Assembly: GCA_000415185.1 (NCBI GenBank)
Contig: KE351649.1
Coordinates: 1 to 64,000 of the forward strand
Origin: Enterococcus faecalis 13-SD-W-01
Lineage (GTDB): Bacteria; Bacillota; Bacilli; Lactobacillales; Enterococcaceae
Length of the DNA stretch: 64,000 nt
Direction of reading: 5' to 3'
Positions 9,165-17,450 of this stretch are shown here, piece after piece. The position numbers and the translations under genes were made by a program. The notes below the pieces were generated by a model. The model had not been told where the DNA came from and did no database searches. It was given only the letters and a program-made list of their open reading frames with translations. Within the stretch, counting starts at the first letter, position 1, and the number at the start of each line of letters is the position of its first letter.

Positions 9165-9431
9165 TTACATGATTTTATTGTCACGCTTATAATACAAATC
9201 CATCATAGAGAGCGCGATAAAAAGAAAACGGAATGGTTTCTGGACATTCCACATTCTCAACGATTCATTCATGACGACAAGAATAAACGGTGCCCTAAAA
9301 TCAACTTCCTCGAGCGTAAATGAATGACTTCCTGTCAAAACAAATTCTCCAAACCCTTTTAAACTAAACAGTACAAGAAATATCCCAATGATGTATCTGC
9401 TGTCCCACTGTGTTATGCTTTCTTCTTTCAT
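9165..9431 (-). CDS. Small membrane protein of unknown function
   Basis: 88 residues with hydrophobic segments near residues 13-30, 48-55 and 66-78, and no recognised motif. The ATG lies 4 bases after the stop of the upstream gene and uses GGGG in the end of that gene as ribosome binding site, so the two are very likely a two-gene operon. Confidence 0.5.
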   Translation of the reverse strand: MKEESITQWDSRYIIGIFLVLFSLKGFGEFVLTGSHSFTLEEVDFRAPFILVVMNESLRMWNVQKPFRFLFIALSMMDLYYKRDNKIM

Positions 9432-9435
9432 TCTG

Positions 9436-9621
9436 TCATTTCCCCAGTTCTCCTGAAATCTCTGTAATAGGAACAGGTTTTAGTTGTTTTCCATTCTTAT
9501 CAATAATCGTTGTCTTGACGACGTTCTGCTTCTCTTGTTTCATTTTTGGTAAAACAACCCAGATAAGAATACCTGATAGTAAGATAACCAGTAAAAGTAT
9601 TAGCGGCAGCTTTTTTTTCAT
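9436..9621 (-). CDS. Small single-pass membrane protein
   Basis: 61 residues: a short Lys-rich N-terminus, one membrane helix (residues 5-24) and a charged tail with a predicted strand (VVKTTIIDKNGK). AAAGGA precedes the ATG. First gene of a two-gene unit. Function unknown. Confidence 0.5.
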   Translation of the reverse strand: MKKKLPLILLLVILLSGILIWVVLPKMKQEKQNVVKTTIIDKNGKQLKPVPITEISGELGK

Positions 9622-9800
9622 AAAAAATCCTTTTCTTTTCTATAAATTTGCTGATGTGTTCACCTTAGAACAAGCGCTTACTTAAACAATAAATAACGAA
9701 ATGTTGTTTTTCTTTTATTATATAATAGTAAGAATGAACAAACAACTGGTGATTTTATCCTAGTACCGCTGATTCATTATTCATCTTTCTATGTATTCAA

Positions 9801-9840
9801 CTAAAAAAGAAAGCCTGCTTGATAGGCTTTCTTTTTTAGT
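9801..9840. terminator. Bidirectional intrinsic terminator
   Basis: Nearly perfect inverted repeat, ACTAAAAAAGAAAGCCT ... AGGCTTTCTTTTTTAGT, ending two bases before the acetyltransferase stop codon on the minus strand. Confidence 0.9.
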
Positions 9841-9841
9841 T

Positions 9842-10350
9842 TTATTTGATGCTCTTGATTTTCAGATAGACATTTCCTGAATCTCTGTTTCGACAATAAT
9901 TTTGCTGGTTCCTATATTTTATGATTTGTGCAGGATTTCCGACTGCTACCGCACACTCTGGAATATCCTTTGTGATCACACTGCCAGCGCCAATCACCGC
10001 GCCTTCTCCAATCGTTACGCCTTTCACAATGGTCACATTGCCTCCGATCCAAACATTTTTTCCGATAGTAATTGTTTCGTAGCGCTCATTGAAATCATAA
10101 GGCAGCAAATTCGATTCATAATTATAACTTGTCGTATAACAAGTGAATGCGTGCCCGATAACTGTTCCTGAGCCAATTGAAAGACTTCCTTTGCCTAATA
10201 TTTTGGCATCTGGCCCTAAGTAGGTATCGCTTTCAAATCGAATCGATTCGGGATTTTCAAGCAAAGCATCACTAGAAATCCGTACATTTTCCCCAATAAA
10301 CTTTATTTTCCTTTTTTTCTCTTAAATAAAAAATTTTCAATAAATTTCAT
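9842..10350 (-). pseudogene. Hexapeptide-repeat acetyltransferase, frameshifted
   Basis: The intact part (9842 to about 10311) encodes a left-handed beta-helix O-acetyltransferase of the Maa/WecH/NodL type: IGKNVWIGGNVTIVKGVTIG and the closing AVGNPAQIIK are typical. The best start is an ATG at 10350 with AAGGAGG upstream (MKFIENFLFKRK...), but that frame ends at a TAA after a run of seven A. With eight A the frame would continue without a break into IKFIGENVRISSDALLENPES, giving about 169 residues. So one A has been lost from the homopolymer, by mutation, by slippage or by sequencing error. As it stands only a short leader peptide and an N-terminally cut enzyme could be made. Confidence 0.7.
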
Positions 10351-10689
10351 GTCTGCACTTGCCTCCTTATACTTACTAGATAATTTAGGAAAGTATAACT
10401 TATACCGCCGTTTGCACCAAGCAAATTGATTTATTAAAAAAACACCGAAAAATAAGAACAAGAAATGAATACTTTTTAAAACGTTATTTTTTAAAAAACC
10501 ACATATAATAGAATCAAAGGTAAAACAGCACATAATTCCAGTTATTTTATTGGGATTAGTTTACTATAAATATGGATATACCATCCCAAAAATAACAAAG
10601 TCGTTATTCATTGACAGAATTTTTAATACAATATAACATTCTACTAACGTTTAGCTAGCTACGTAAAAAATAAAATAGAGGTGTTTCAA

Positions 10690-11442
10690 ATGTTCAAAAA
10701 AAATTATGATTTACATTATCCATACACTTACGGTGAGAAATCTTCTTTTGATTTATTTGCATGGTTCAAACTAATTTCCATCACTCTCTTCTCCTTCTTT
10801 TTCCTTACCTTTTTCTATAGTGACATGTTAGAACTGCTTTTACACGGCTCCTTTTTAGAGGCAGTTAAAAAACATTGGCCGGAATTCTCGGTTTTAGGAG
10901 GAATGCTTTATCTATTGATCAATATTGGCGGACTTGAGTGGGCAGCAAAAGACAATTGGAAGCTTTTATTCAAGAAACTGACTTGGAAAGATGCAAAGAT
11001 AATTGTTGTTTTTACCATCTTAGCTTGGGTAGCTGCTATCGCTAATGCTCTTCTTTTTGGTTCTTCCGTGACGTCTACTGCTAATCCTGCACTTACTCAT
11101 GATGTATCGACATTTTTTATCCATGGATTTGAAAGCATCTTCCAGCTTATGGGCGAAGAACTTATTGCGATCGTACCATTCTTAGCACTTGTTAGTTTAG
11201 GAAAATTCCTGAAACTAAATAACACATGGACAACTGTTATTGCTGTTGTATTGTCTTCGATCATTTTTGGCATGGCTCATACTTGGACTTATGGAGGAGT
11301 TGTACAAGGAATTATCAATACTTCTTTAACTCGTGTCGTTCTAACAAACGCTTATGTCAGAACAAAAAATATCTGGGTAAGTTATATTATCCATTACATT
11401 TTTGATATGAGTATCTTTACGTTATATCTACTTTTCTTCTAG
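10690..11442 (+). CDS. CPBP-family intramembrane protein (CAAX protease / bacteriocin immunity type)
   Basis: 250 residues, about seven membrane segments. The three CPBP motifs are visible: GEEL (motif 1), FGMAH (FxxxH, motif 2) and HYIFD (motif 3). Motif 1 normally reads EExxxR; here the Arg is missing (EELIAIVP), so proteolytic activity is uncertain. Members of this family in lactic acid bacteria often confer bacteriocin self-immunity, but no bacteriocin gene is seen beside it. The ATG at 10690 fits AGAGGTG upstream better than the in-frame GTG at 10681. Confidence 0.75.
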   Translation: MFKKNYDLHYPYTYGEKSSFDLFAWFKLISITLFSFFFLTFFYSDMLELLLHGSFLEAVKKHWPEFSVLGGMLYLLINIGGLEWAAKDNWKLLFKKLTWKDAKIIVVFTILAWVAAIANALLFGSSVTSTANPALTHDVSTFFIHGFESIFQLMGEELIAIVPFLALVSLGKFLKLNNTWTTVIAVVLSSIIFGMAHTWTYGGVVQGIINTSLTRVVLTNAYVRTKNIWVSYIIHYIFDMSIFTLYLLFF

Positions 11443-11526
11443 TTCCGCTATTATAAAAACGCTTAAACTTTTTATTGGGCAAAAAACCAAACAATCGATT
11501 ACTGATTAGAATTGGAGTGATATACA

Positions 11527-11958
11527 TTGTTAGTCTTATATGTTTCCCCCAGCTGTACTACTTGCAGAAAAGCTCGAGCATGGCTAAATGCGCATGATAT
11601 CCCATTTGAAGAACGAAATATTTTCGCAGAACCACTGAACAAAAATGAATTGAAAGCGATTTTAGCTGTGGCTGAAAATGGTACAGATGATATCATTTCG
11701 ATTCGTTCGAAAGTTTTCCAAAAATTGAACGTAGATATCGATGAGCTTTCTATGTTCCAGTTGCTTCAACTAATGGAAGTCTATCCTAGTTTGATTAGGC
11801 GACCTCTCATTGTGGCTGAAAATGCTCTTCAAGTTGGCTACAATGAAGAAGAATTCCGACGATTTTTACCTCGCAGTGTGCGAAAAGTGAAGTTTCGGAA
11901 AGCCCAATTGATTGCTGGATTGTATCAAAAAGAGTTCCATTCTTTCTACAGCATCTGA
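11527..11958 (+). CDS. spx: Spx/ArsC-family transcriptional regulator
   Basis: 143 residues, close to the 131-137 of typical Spx. The redox switch CTTC (Cys10-Cys13) lies in the N-terminal thioredoxin-like fold, and the RSKVFQKLNVDI segment and RRPLIV motif are characteristic. Spx binds the C-terminal domain of the RNA polymerase alpha subunit and redirects transcription under thiol and cell-wall stress. The TTG start has GGAG about ten bases upstream. Enterococci carry more than one spx paralogue, and I cannot tell which this is. Confidence 0.85.
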   Translation: MLVLYVSPSCTTCRKARAWLNAHDIPFEERNIFAEPLNKNELKAILAVAENGTDDIISIRSKVFQKLNVDIDELSMFQLLQLMEVYPSLIRRPLIVAENALQVGYNEEEFRRFLPRSVRKVKFRKAQLIAGLYQKEFHSFYSI

Positions 11959-12007
11959 TTTTCTTTAAGCAGCATATTCAATAAGTCTATATCATTAAAC
12001 TGACAAC

Positions 12008-12052
12008 AAAAAGCACTTGCCATTTAGCAATCCAAAATGGCAAGTGCTTTTT
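12008..12052. terminator. Bidirectional terminator between converging genes
   Basis: AAAAAGCACTTGCCATT and AATGGCAAGTGCTTTTT form a strong hairpin between spx (plus) and the esterase gene (minus). Confidence 0.9.
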
Positions 12053-12081
12053 GTCTAGAGAAAACTCTAACAATAGTTGAT

Positions 12082-12849
12082 TTATAAGTATCTTTGTAAA
12101 AATATCAAGGTCGTTTGATACACCTCATCAGCGTAAGCTGCTCCGTGTCTTTTCCCTTCAATCAGCTTTACTTCACTAGGGACACCGTATTCTGCAAGTT
12201 TTTGCTGCAAATGATAAACACCGCTTAAAGGAACGAATTCCTGGATAGAATTTGCTAAAAAGAGCGGACCGCTTTTTTCAGAGACACGATGTAACGGGTC
12301 TGCTTGCTTTAAAAGCTCTAGATTTTGGTTCACATAATTTAATATAAACCACTTATAAAAAGCATCGTTTTTGCCTGTTTGATCAATGTCGCTGCCATTC
12401 GTTTGTTTAGTAGTTCTTTCCTGATTCATAACAGGCACTACTTGTTGATGCTCCTCCATCCAATCATACAAATCAATGATCCCAGACCAAGAAGCTGCAG
12501 GTATTCCTTTTGCTAAGGCTAATTCAACAGCCAAGTTTCCTCCAGCTGAAGCACCTATTGCGGCTATCTTTCCGTTAAAGCGATACGAGCTTGCATTTAA
12601 CCATTCAAATACCTTTAGAACATCTTCTTTAGCTGCTGGGAAAATATCCTTAGGTGCTAAACGGTAATTGAGAACAACAACCAAGAAATCTTCCTTGGCT
12701 AATTTTTCTGCTAATGGTTTTTCTGGCTTTTTATCCCCGCGAAACCAACCACCCCCGTGAATCAAGATAATAGCGGCTTTTGCATTTTCACTTCCATAGA
12801 GATCCAGCATTAATCCATTTTCTTTATCATAGATGATGCTTTTTTCCAT
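12082..12849 (-). CDS. Alpha/beta-hydrolase, carboxylesterase/lipase-like
   Basis: 255 residues with the oxyanion-hole motif HGGGW (near residue 31), the nucleophile elbow GASAGGN (Ser about 100) and a C-terminal catalytic His in GKRHGAAY. This is the BD-FAE / hormone-sensitive-lipase type of small cytoplasmic esterase. No signal peptide. AAGAGG precedes the ATG. Natural substrate unknown. Confidence 0.8.
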   Translation of the reverse strand: MEKSIIYDKENGLMLDLYGSENAKAAIILIHGGGWFRGDKKPEKPLAEKLAKEDFLVVVLNYRLAPKDIFPAAKEDVLKVFEWLNASSYRFNGKIAAIGASAGGNLAVELALAKGIPAASWSGIIDLYDWMEEHQQVVPVMNQERTTKQTNGSDIDQTGKNDAFYKWFILNYVNQNLELLKQADPLHRVSEKSGPLFLANSIQEFVPLSGVYHLQQKLAEYGVPSEVKLIEGKRHGAAYADEVYQTTLIFLQRYL

Positions 12850-12893
12850 CTTCTCACCTCTTCAATAATTTAACTATCAATCGAACGACTATC

Positions 12894-13484
12894 TTAGCGT
12901 TTCGAAAATACACGTTGATAATAATCTGCCGCTTTCTTGTAGGAAAAAATCCATATTCCAGAAACTATAAAACGGCCAAACAGTCCGATAATCGGAATAA
13001 AAAAAACACCTAGGATCAAACTCAAATTAATAAAGATTGATAAAACGCTTCTGCGATCCTGGGAAAGAACTTTGACTACATGAGATGCTGGCGGATTTGC
13101 TTTCTTTACTTGGTATAACAATATCGAAAAAGAAAAGCTCCACATCGTATACACAACGATATAGCTCATTTCTGGCCAAAAAGCATTTGGATTTCGACCG
13201 ACCCAGCTTGTCACTGAAGGACAGAGAGTCAGCCAAAAAAGCCAAAAAATATTTGCCCAAACTACCCGATAATTTATTTGTTCTGCCATTTGGAATACTC
13301 GATGATGATTGACCCAGATGACTGAAATAAAAATAAAGCTGACCGCATAGGCTAATAATGTACTTCTGATTTCCAGCAAAGATTGTAACCCGGCAAAATC
13401 GGGAATTTTGATGTCCAGTACTGTAACAGTTAAAATAATTGCCACAACAGCATCTGTAAAAGCTTCTAATCTTGATTTCGTCAC
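12894..13484 (-). CDS. TMEM175-like potassium channel family protein (DUF1211)
   Basis: 196 residues, six membrane helices. The first helix carries RLEAFTDAVVAIILTVTVLD, the family signature normally RxxAFSDGVxAI. The FSD core reads FTD here, a conservative change. Bacterial homologues form tetrameric K+-permeable channels. It is in the same direction as the esterase gene, 44 bases upstream of it. Confidence 0.8.
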   Translation of the reverse strand: MTKSRLEAFTDAVVAIILTVTVLDIKIPDFAGLQSLLEIRSTLLAYAVSFIFISVIWVNHHRVFQMAEQINYRVVWANIFWLFWLTLCPSVTSWVGRNPNAFWPEMSYIVVYTMWSFSFSILLYQVKKANPPASHVVKVLSQDRRSVLSIFINLSLILGVFFIPIIGLFGRFIVSGIWIFSYKKAADYYQRVFSKR

Positions 13485-13501
13485 TTTTTATTCTCCTTAA
13501 T

Positions 13502-13768
13502 CTAACCATACATACTCGTAAAGTAATCATAATCATCTTGAAGTATCAGGAGATCATGATAGACATCAGACATATTTGATTGCGCCGCGTTAGATAAATC
13601 ATAAATAAAAGAGGCTGGCAGAGACTCGATTCTTTGCCCATAAGAAATCCAATTAGTAATTATTTCCGGATTATAATTATAGCGCTCACAAAATTGCTCG
13701 AGTGAAAGTTTTAAATGTCTAAAAATATAGGATTTGATTGGATGTGCATAAACAAATGTATGTGTCAT
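13502..13768 (-). CDS. Hypothetical protein, possible helix-turn-helix
   Basis: About 88 residues, soluble and helical. The segment LSLEQFCERYNYNPEIITNWISYGQRI has the spacing of a helix-turn-helix, but no family is recognised. The ATG at 13768 is preceded by AAAGGTGGG; an in-frame GTG at 13783 lies inside that binding site. It ends 17 bases before the TMEM175-like gene in the same direction, so they may be co-transcribed. Confidence 0.5.
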   Translation of the reverse strand: MTHTFVYAHPIKSYIFRHLKLSLEQFCERYNYNPEIITNWISYGQRIESLPASFIYDLSNAAQSNMSDVYHDLLILQDDYDYFTSMYG

Positions 13769-13850
13769 AGTAAAATTTCCCACCTTTATAATACGAGGAC
13801 AATGATTCAGTCTCTCTTGTTTTTTCTATATTTTGTCTGTTTCAGCTTGT

Positions 13851-14186
13851 TCAACGGATGATTATTCGAGGAACTGTCAAATCAAAAACCGATTTTTGGA
13901 CGATTATCCCCATAAATTCTTTGATCATACTTATAATATGCAGCTGATCTAATTTGTGCAGTAGATGGTTTATTTGTACAGAGAATAAATGGTCGATTTT
14001 CTTTACTATTTTTGTGCCATTATCGATTTTTTCATTCTCGTTGCTTATATATATCGTTTCGGAAGTTCTTTTTGACATATTCCATTCATTTTCATCTACA
14101 ACTAACAAGATCGTCACTAAATTGATAACGATAAATACAAGCAGCATCAGCAAACCTTTACTAATGATTTCAGCAAACGATTTCAT
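13851..14186 (-). CDS. Hypothetical membrane-anchored protein
   Basis: 111 residues: one hydrophobic helix (10-29) followed by a hydrophilic, Lys/Ile-rich domain. AAGGAGG before the ATG is a strong ribosome binding site, which argues that the gene is real. No homology recognised. It could be the first gene of a unit with the two genes downstream. Confidence 0.5.
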   Translation of the reverse strand: MKSFAEIISKGLLMLLVFIVINLVTILLVVDENEWNMSKRTSETIYISNENEKIDNGTKIVKKIDHLFSVQINHLLHKLDQLHIISMIKEFMGIIVQKSVFDLTVPRIIIR

Positions 14187-14707
14187 TTACGTTCCTCCTT
14201 ACCACGGTTTCTTTTTGATCATCAAGATCCACTGTTTATAACAGTAGTGATTTTTAAGTTTTTTAAAGTTTATCACAACCCTATAAAATGACAATCAATG
14301 TTACTTATTCTAAAAAAATAGGCACTGCAACGGTAATCAGCGGCAGTTTTTATTTCATTCTCCTCCGTAAATAAGATTTCACCCTCCCAAAAAATAACAA
14401 CCCACCCAACAGTAAAATGTAAAACCTTTCGCACCGTCCATCTTCCCCTGTTATGAAAAACTTCAATAGACAAAAAACTAAAAGTTATTTTATTTTTTCA
14501 TTTAGAACAAAAAAACAAGAAAAACAGAAATAAACATTGATAAATCAACAACAAAATCAAATGATATATATGAAATAATTAAATAAGCAGTTTTTTTAAA
14601 ATGAATTTCCAAGCCTTTTCGATTTTCAATTTTCAACATCTTGGTTATTATTATGCCAGTGAACGACATATACAGCTTCACAAAAAAACATTATCAGGAG
14701 GATCACA
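14187..14707. other. AT-rich intergenic region without a supported gene
   Basis: About 520 bases between divergent genes. It must hold promoters in both directions, but none stands out. A 66-codon minus-strand frame at 14273-14473 has no ribosome binding site and an unnatural composition. AGGAGG just before 14708 belongs to the lipoprotein gene. Confidence 0.6.
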
Positions 14708-15313
14708 ATGAAAAAAACAAGTTTATTAATCGGTCTTGGCGTAGGTGCTGCATTACTTTTAGGTGCATGCGGAGAGGCAAAAGAAAAAACAGATTCATCT
14801 TCAACTGAAGCATCATCATCTACAACTGTAGAATCAAGCAGCTCAGAAAGCACAGATAAAAGTACTTCTTCTGAGGAAAGTACAGAAAGCGCTTCTGAAA
14901 CAAGCGTGATCGACAGCATGGTGGAAAGTACAGATCCTAAATATCCAGTAGGTTCCGAAGTAATCCTAAAAACAGATCACATGGAAGGTATGGATGGCGC
15001 AGAAGCAACTGTCACAGGAGCATATGAAACAACACTCTATGAAGTAACCTATGAATCAACAACAACCGGTGAAAAAGTTGAAAACCACAAATGGGTCGTT
15101 CAAGAAGAATTAGACACAGATCAAACTGATTTGAAAAAAGGCGACAAAGTTAAATTAAAAGCGGATCATATGGAAGGTATGAAAGGCGCAGAAGCAACAA
15201 TTGAAGACGCTGTAACAGAAACAGCGTACATGGTCGACTACACACCAACAAATGGCGATGATGCAGTCAAAGATCATAAATGGGTAACAGCAGACGAATT
15301 AGAAGAAGCTTAA
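14708..15313 (+). CDS. Lipoprotein with two DUF1541 (YdhK-like) domains
   Basis: 201 residues. Signal peptide with lipobox LLLGAC (Cys20 as lipidation site), then a long Ser/Thr/Glu-rich wall-spanning linker (about 25-72), then two tandem copies of the DUF1541 unit, each with DHMEGMxGAEAT, a Y-x-V-x-Y strand and a closing HKWV. The repeated His/Met-rich DHMxGM motif suggests metal binding, and relatives are often found with copper genes. No metal gene is seen here. The protein would sit on the outer face of the membrane. AGGAGG lies well placed before the ATG. Confidence 0.85.
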   Translation: MKKTSLLIGLGVGAALLLGACGEAKEKTDSSSTEASSSTTVESSSSESTDKSTSSEESTESASETSVIDSMVESTDPKYPVGSEVILKTDHMEGMDGAEATVTGAYETTLYEVTYESTTTGEKVENHKWVVQEELDTDQTDLKKGDKVKLKADHMEGMKGAEATIEDAVTETAYMVDYTPTNGDDAVKDHKWVTADELEEA

Positions 15314-15337
15314 ACCATCGTTCATTAAAAACAACAT

Positions 15338-15377
15338 AAAACTGAGTAAGGGGCAGCCGCCGCTCACTCAGTTTTTT
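15338..15377 (+). terminator. Intrinsic terminator after the DUF1541 lipoprotein
   Basis: AAACTGAGT ... ACTCAGTTTTTT hairpin with a GC-rich loop, separating the lipoprotein gene from the dlt region. Confidence 0.85.
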
Positions 15378-15477
15378 ATATAAATAGGCGAATCAACGAA
15401 AGCGGTTGATTTGTTAACTGCTCTTATTTTTCTTAATTATACTATTCATAAACCAGCATTCATCAAAAAAATATGTA

Positions 15478-15497
15478 AACGTTATTTAGAACGTTAT
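15478..15497. promoter_or_regulatory. Paired AACGTTAT direct repeats upstream of the dlt region
   Basis: Two copies of AACGTTAT start 12 bases apart (15478 and 15490), and a third occurs at 15723 in front of dltX. The regular spacing near a stress-regulated operon suggests binding sites for a response regulator, but I do not match them to a known consensus. Confidence 0.35.
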
Positions 15498-15543
15498 CGA
15501 TAAATATTTTTATAGAAGAATCAGTTATTTAAGGAGGCGTTTG

Positions 15544-15705
15544 ATGAAAAAAGTTATTTTCCGAATCGTTCTTGTTGGTTTGGTATCAACCCTTCTTCTT
15601 TATCTCTTTTATCGGTTTATCAACCATAGTTCATCATGTTTTTTTGGCGGTTTTGACAATACGACAGGAACGCATCAATGTAACATACTAGTCAAAATCG
15701 AATAA
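15544..15705 (+). CDS. Small membrane peptide upstream of dltX
   Basis: 53 residues: a basic N-terminus (MKKVIFR), one membrane helix, then a short outer tail with two cysteines and Gly/Asn/Thr-rich sequence. AAGGAGG stands eight bases before the ATG, so translation is plausible. It precedes dltX by 76 bases in the same direction. I do not recognise it. Possible roles are a dlt accessory peptide or an unrelated short protein. Confidence 0.55.
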   Translation: MKKVIFRIVLVGLVSTLLLYLFYRFINHSSSCFFGGFDNTTGTHQCNILVKIE

Positions 15706-15781
15706 TTATTATAGTATTTATAAACGTTATTAAAAACTAAAATTAAATAACTTATATAAAAACAAATCAAGGGGGATTTCA

Positions 15782-15931
15782 ATGAAAAAATGGCTATCCA
15801 AGATGTTTTTGAATGATTGGGGAACATTTATCTCCCGAACAATTTTTTATAGTGCGGTACTGCTATTCTTGATTTACTTATACCACTACAAAAATATTCA
15901 GGGAGGAACATTTATCTACAATGAATTTTAG
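15782..15931 (+). CDS. dltX: DltX, small membrane subunit of the D-alanylation system
   Basis: 49 residues with one membrane helix and the conserved C-terminal FIYNEF motif of DltX. In Gram-positive bacteria this peptide leads the dlt operon and is needed for D-alanylation of teichoic acids. Its C-terminal motif is thought to take part in D-Ala transfer outside the membrane. The stop lies inside the ribosome binding region of dltA (TAGGAGG), so the two are tightly linked. Confidence 0.9.
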   Translation: MKKWLSKMFLNDWGTFISRTIFYSAVLLFLIYLYHYKNIQGGTFIYNEF

Positions 15932-15941
15932 GAGGAATATT

Positions 15942-17450
15942 ATGAAAATGAAATCAATCATCGACGCAATCGACTATTGGGGAGTCACTGACCCAGATTG
16001 TATTGCTTATCAAAATAACGAAACTTATACTTTCGGTGAATTAAAACAGGCATCCGATGCACTTGCCTTTTACTTAGAAGAACTAAATGAAGGACCGATT
16101 GCTGTTTTTGGCAATTTGGAATTCGAAATGATCGTGGCATTTTTAGGCTCTGTAAAAGCTGGTCATGCCTATCTCCCTATCGAAGCAAATACACCGAAAG
16201 AACGAATCGAATCAATCATTGATGTTGCAAAACCTGCGATGATCATCAGTGTTGCTGACGGCTTAGAGAATACACATTCGATACCTGTTATGACAAAAGA
16301 AGAATTACAATCCATCAGTAAACAAAAAACAGCTTTTTCTCCCCGAAACATGGTAAGCGGTACCGATAACTTTTATATCATCTTTACTTCAGGAACGACC
16401 GGCGCACCAAAAGGAGTACAAATCAGCCATGATAATTTAATAAGTTTTATTCAATGGGTATTAACTGAATTTGATATCGAAACAGGCATGCACTTTTTAG
16501 CACAAGCCCCCTTTTCTTTCGACCTTTCTGTTTTTTCTCTCTATCCAGCACTTGTTTCTGGCGGCGTACTGAAACCTTTAGAAAAAGCAACAGTACAAAA
16601 TTTCCGAGAGTTATTTTCTGTGTTGCCAAAATTAAACTTAAATGTCTGGGTATCCACCCCTTCTTTTATTGATATTTGTTTGATGGAACCGACATTTGAT
16701 GAAGAACATGTACCAGATTTAAAAACTTTCTTATTCTGCGGAGAAGAACTTACGAAAAAAACTGCTGAGAATCTATTAAAACGATTCCCTCATGCAAATA
16801 TCTATAATACTTATGGCCCTACTGAAGCAACCGTAGCTATTTCAAGCATTCGAATTGACCAGCAATTATTGGAAAAATATGAAAAACTACCAATTGGCTA
16901 TGTAAAAGAAGATACAACTGTTTCGATCATTCAAGATAACAAGCCTGTTCCTTTCGGTGAAATTGGCGAAATCATTATTTCAGGTCCAAGCGTATCAAAA
17001 GGATATTTGAATAATCCAGAAAAAACAGCCGCAGCTTTCTTTGAAAAAGAGGGATTGCCAAGCTACCGTACAGGCGATGCAGGAAGCCTGTCAAAAGATG
17101 GTCTTTTATTCTATGACGGACGGATCGATCAGCAAATCAAACTGCACGGTTATCGGATCGAACTTGGAGATATCCAACACAATCTCTTAAAAGATACACG
17201 CATCAAACAAGCCGTTGTCATACCAAAATACCAAGGGACAAAAGTCCAGCAGCTAGTCGCCTTTGTTGTGTTAGAAAATAGTCTGATGCAACCTGATTTT
17301 AAATTAACGAAATCGATCAAAGAAGAACTCGCTCATTTCGTCATGGACTATATGATTCCTCAAAAATTCCATTATGTTGAATTTTTGCCTCAGACAGTAA
17401 ATGGAAAAATCGATCGTAAAAAACTATTAGCTGAGGTGAACCTTGCATGA
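15942..17450 (+). CDS. dltA: D-alanine--D-alanyl carrier protein ligase DltA
   Basis: 502 residues, an ANL-superfamily adenylating enzyme. It activates D-Ala with ATP and loads it onto the DltC phosphopantetheine. Visible motifs: the P-loop-like IIFTSGTTGAPKG, YGPTEATVA, and the C-terminal catalytic Lys in NGKIDRKKL. The ATG at 15942 is chosen over 15921 because TAGGAGG sits just in front of it. It overlaps dltB by four bases (ATGA). Confidence 0.95.
   Translation: MKMKSIIDAIDYWGVTDPDCIAYQNNETYTFGELKQASDALAFYLEELNEGPIAVFGNLEFEMIVAFLGSVKAGHAYLPIEANTPKERIESIIDVAKPAMIISVADGLENTHSIPVMTKEELQSISKQKTAFSPRNMVSGTDNFYIIFTSGTTGAPKGVQISHDNLISFIQWVLTEFDIETGMHFLAQAPFSFDLSVFSLYPALVSGGVLKPLEKATVQNFRELFSVLPKLNLNVWVSTPSFIDICLMEPTFDEEHVPDLKTFLFCGEELTKKTAENLLKRFPHANIYNTYGPTEATVAISSIRIDQQLLEKYEKLPIGYVKEDTTVSIIQDNKPVPFGEIGEIIISGPSVSKGYLNNPEKTAAAFFEKEGLPSYRTGDAGSLSKDGLLFYDGRIDQQIKLHGYRIELGDIQHNLLKDTRIKQAVVIPKYQGTKVQQLVAFVVLENSLMQPDFKLTKSIKEELAHFVMDYMIPQKFHYVEFLPQTVNGKIDRKKLLAEVNLA

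Noticed and set aside
10351-10533. Separate gene upstream of the acetyltransferase
   Set aside because: The frame 10303-10533 has no ribosome binding site at its first start, while AAGGAGG stands before the internal ATG at 10350, which reads as the true acetyltransferase N-terminus. The part before that was not called.
13027-13536. 169-codon frame on the minus strand
   Set aside because: Overlaps the TMEM175-like gene in another frame; its product is Ser/Arg/Cys-rich and has no family features.
14273-14473. 66-codon minus-strand frame
   Set aside because: TTG start without a ribosome binding site, no recognisable domain and odd composition.
14626-14919. Minus-strand frame over the lipoprotein gene
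   Set aside because: Its Ser/Val/Leu-rich product is the reverse reading of the Ser/Glu-rich linker of the DUF1541 lipoprotein.
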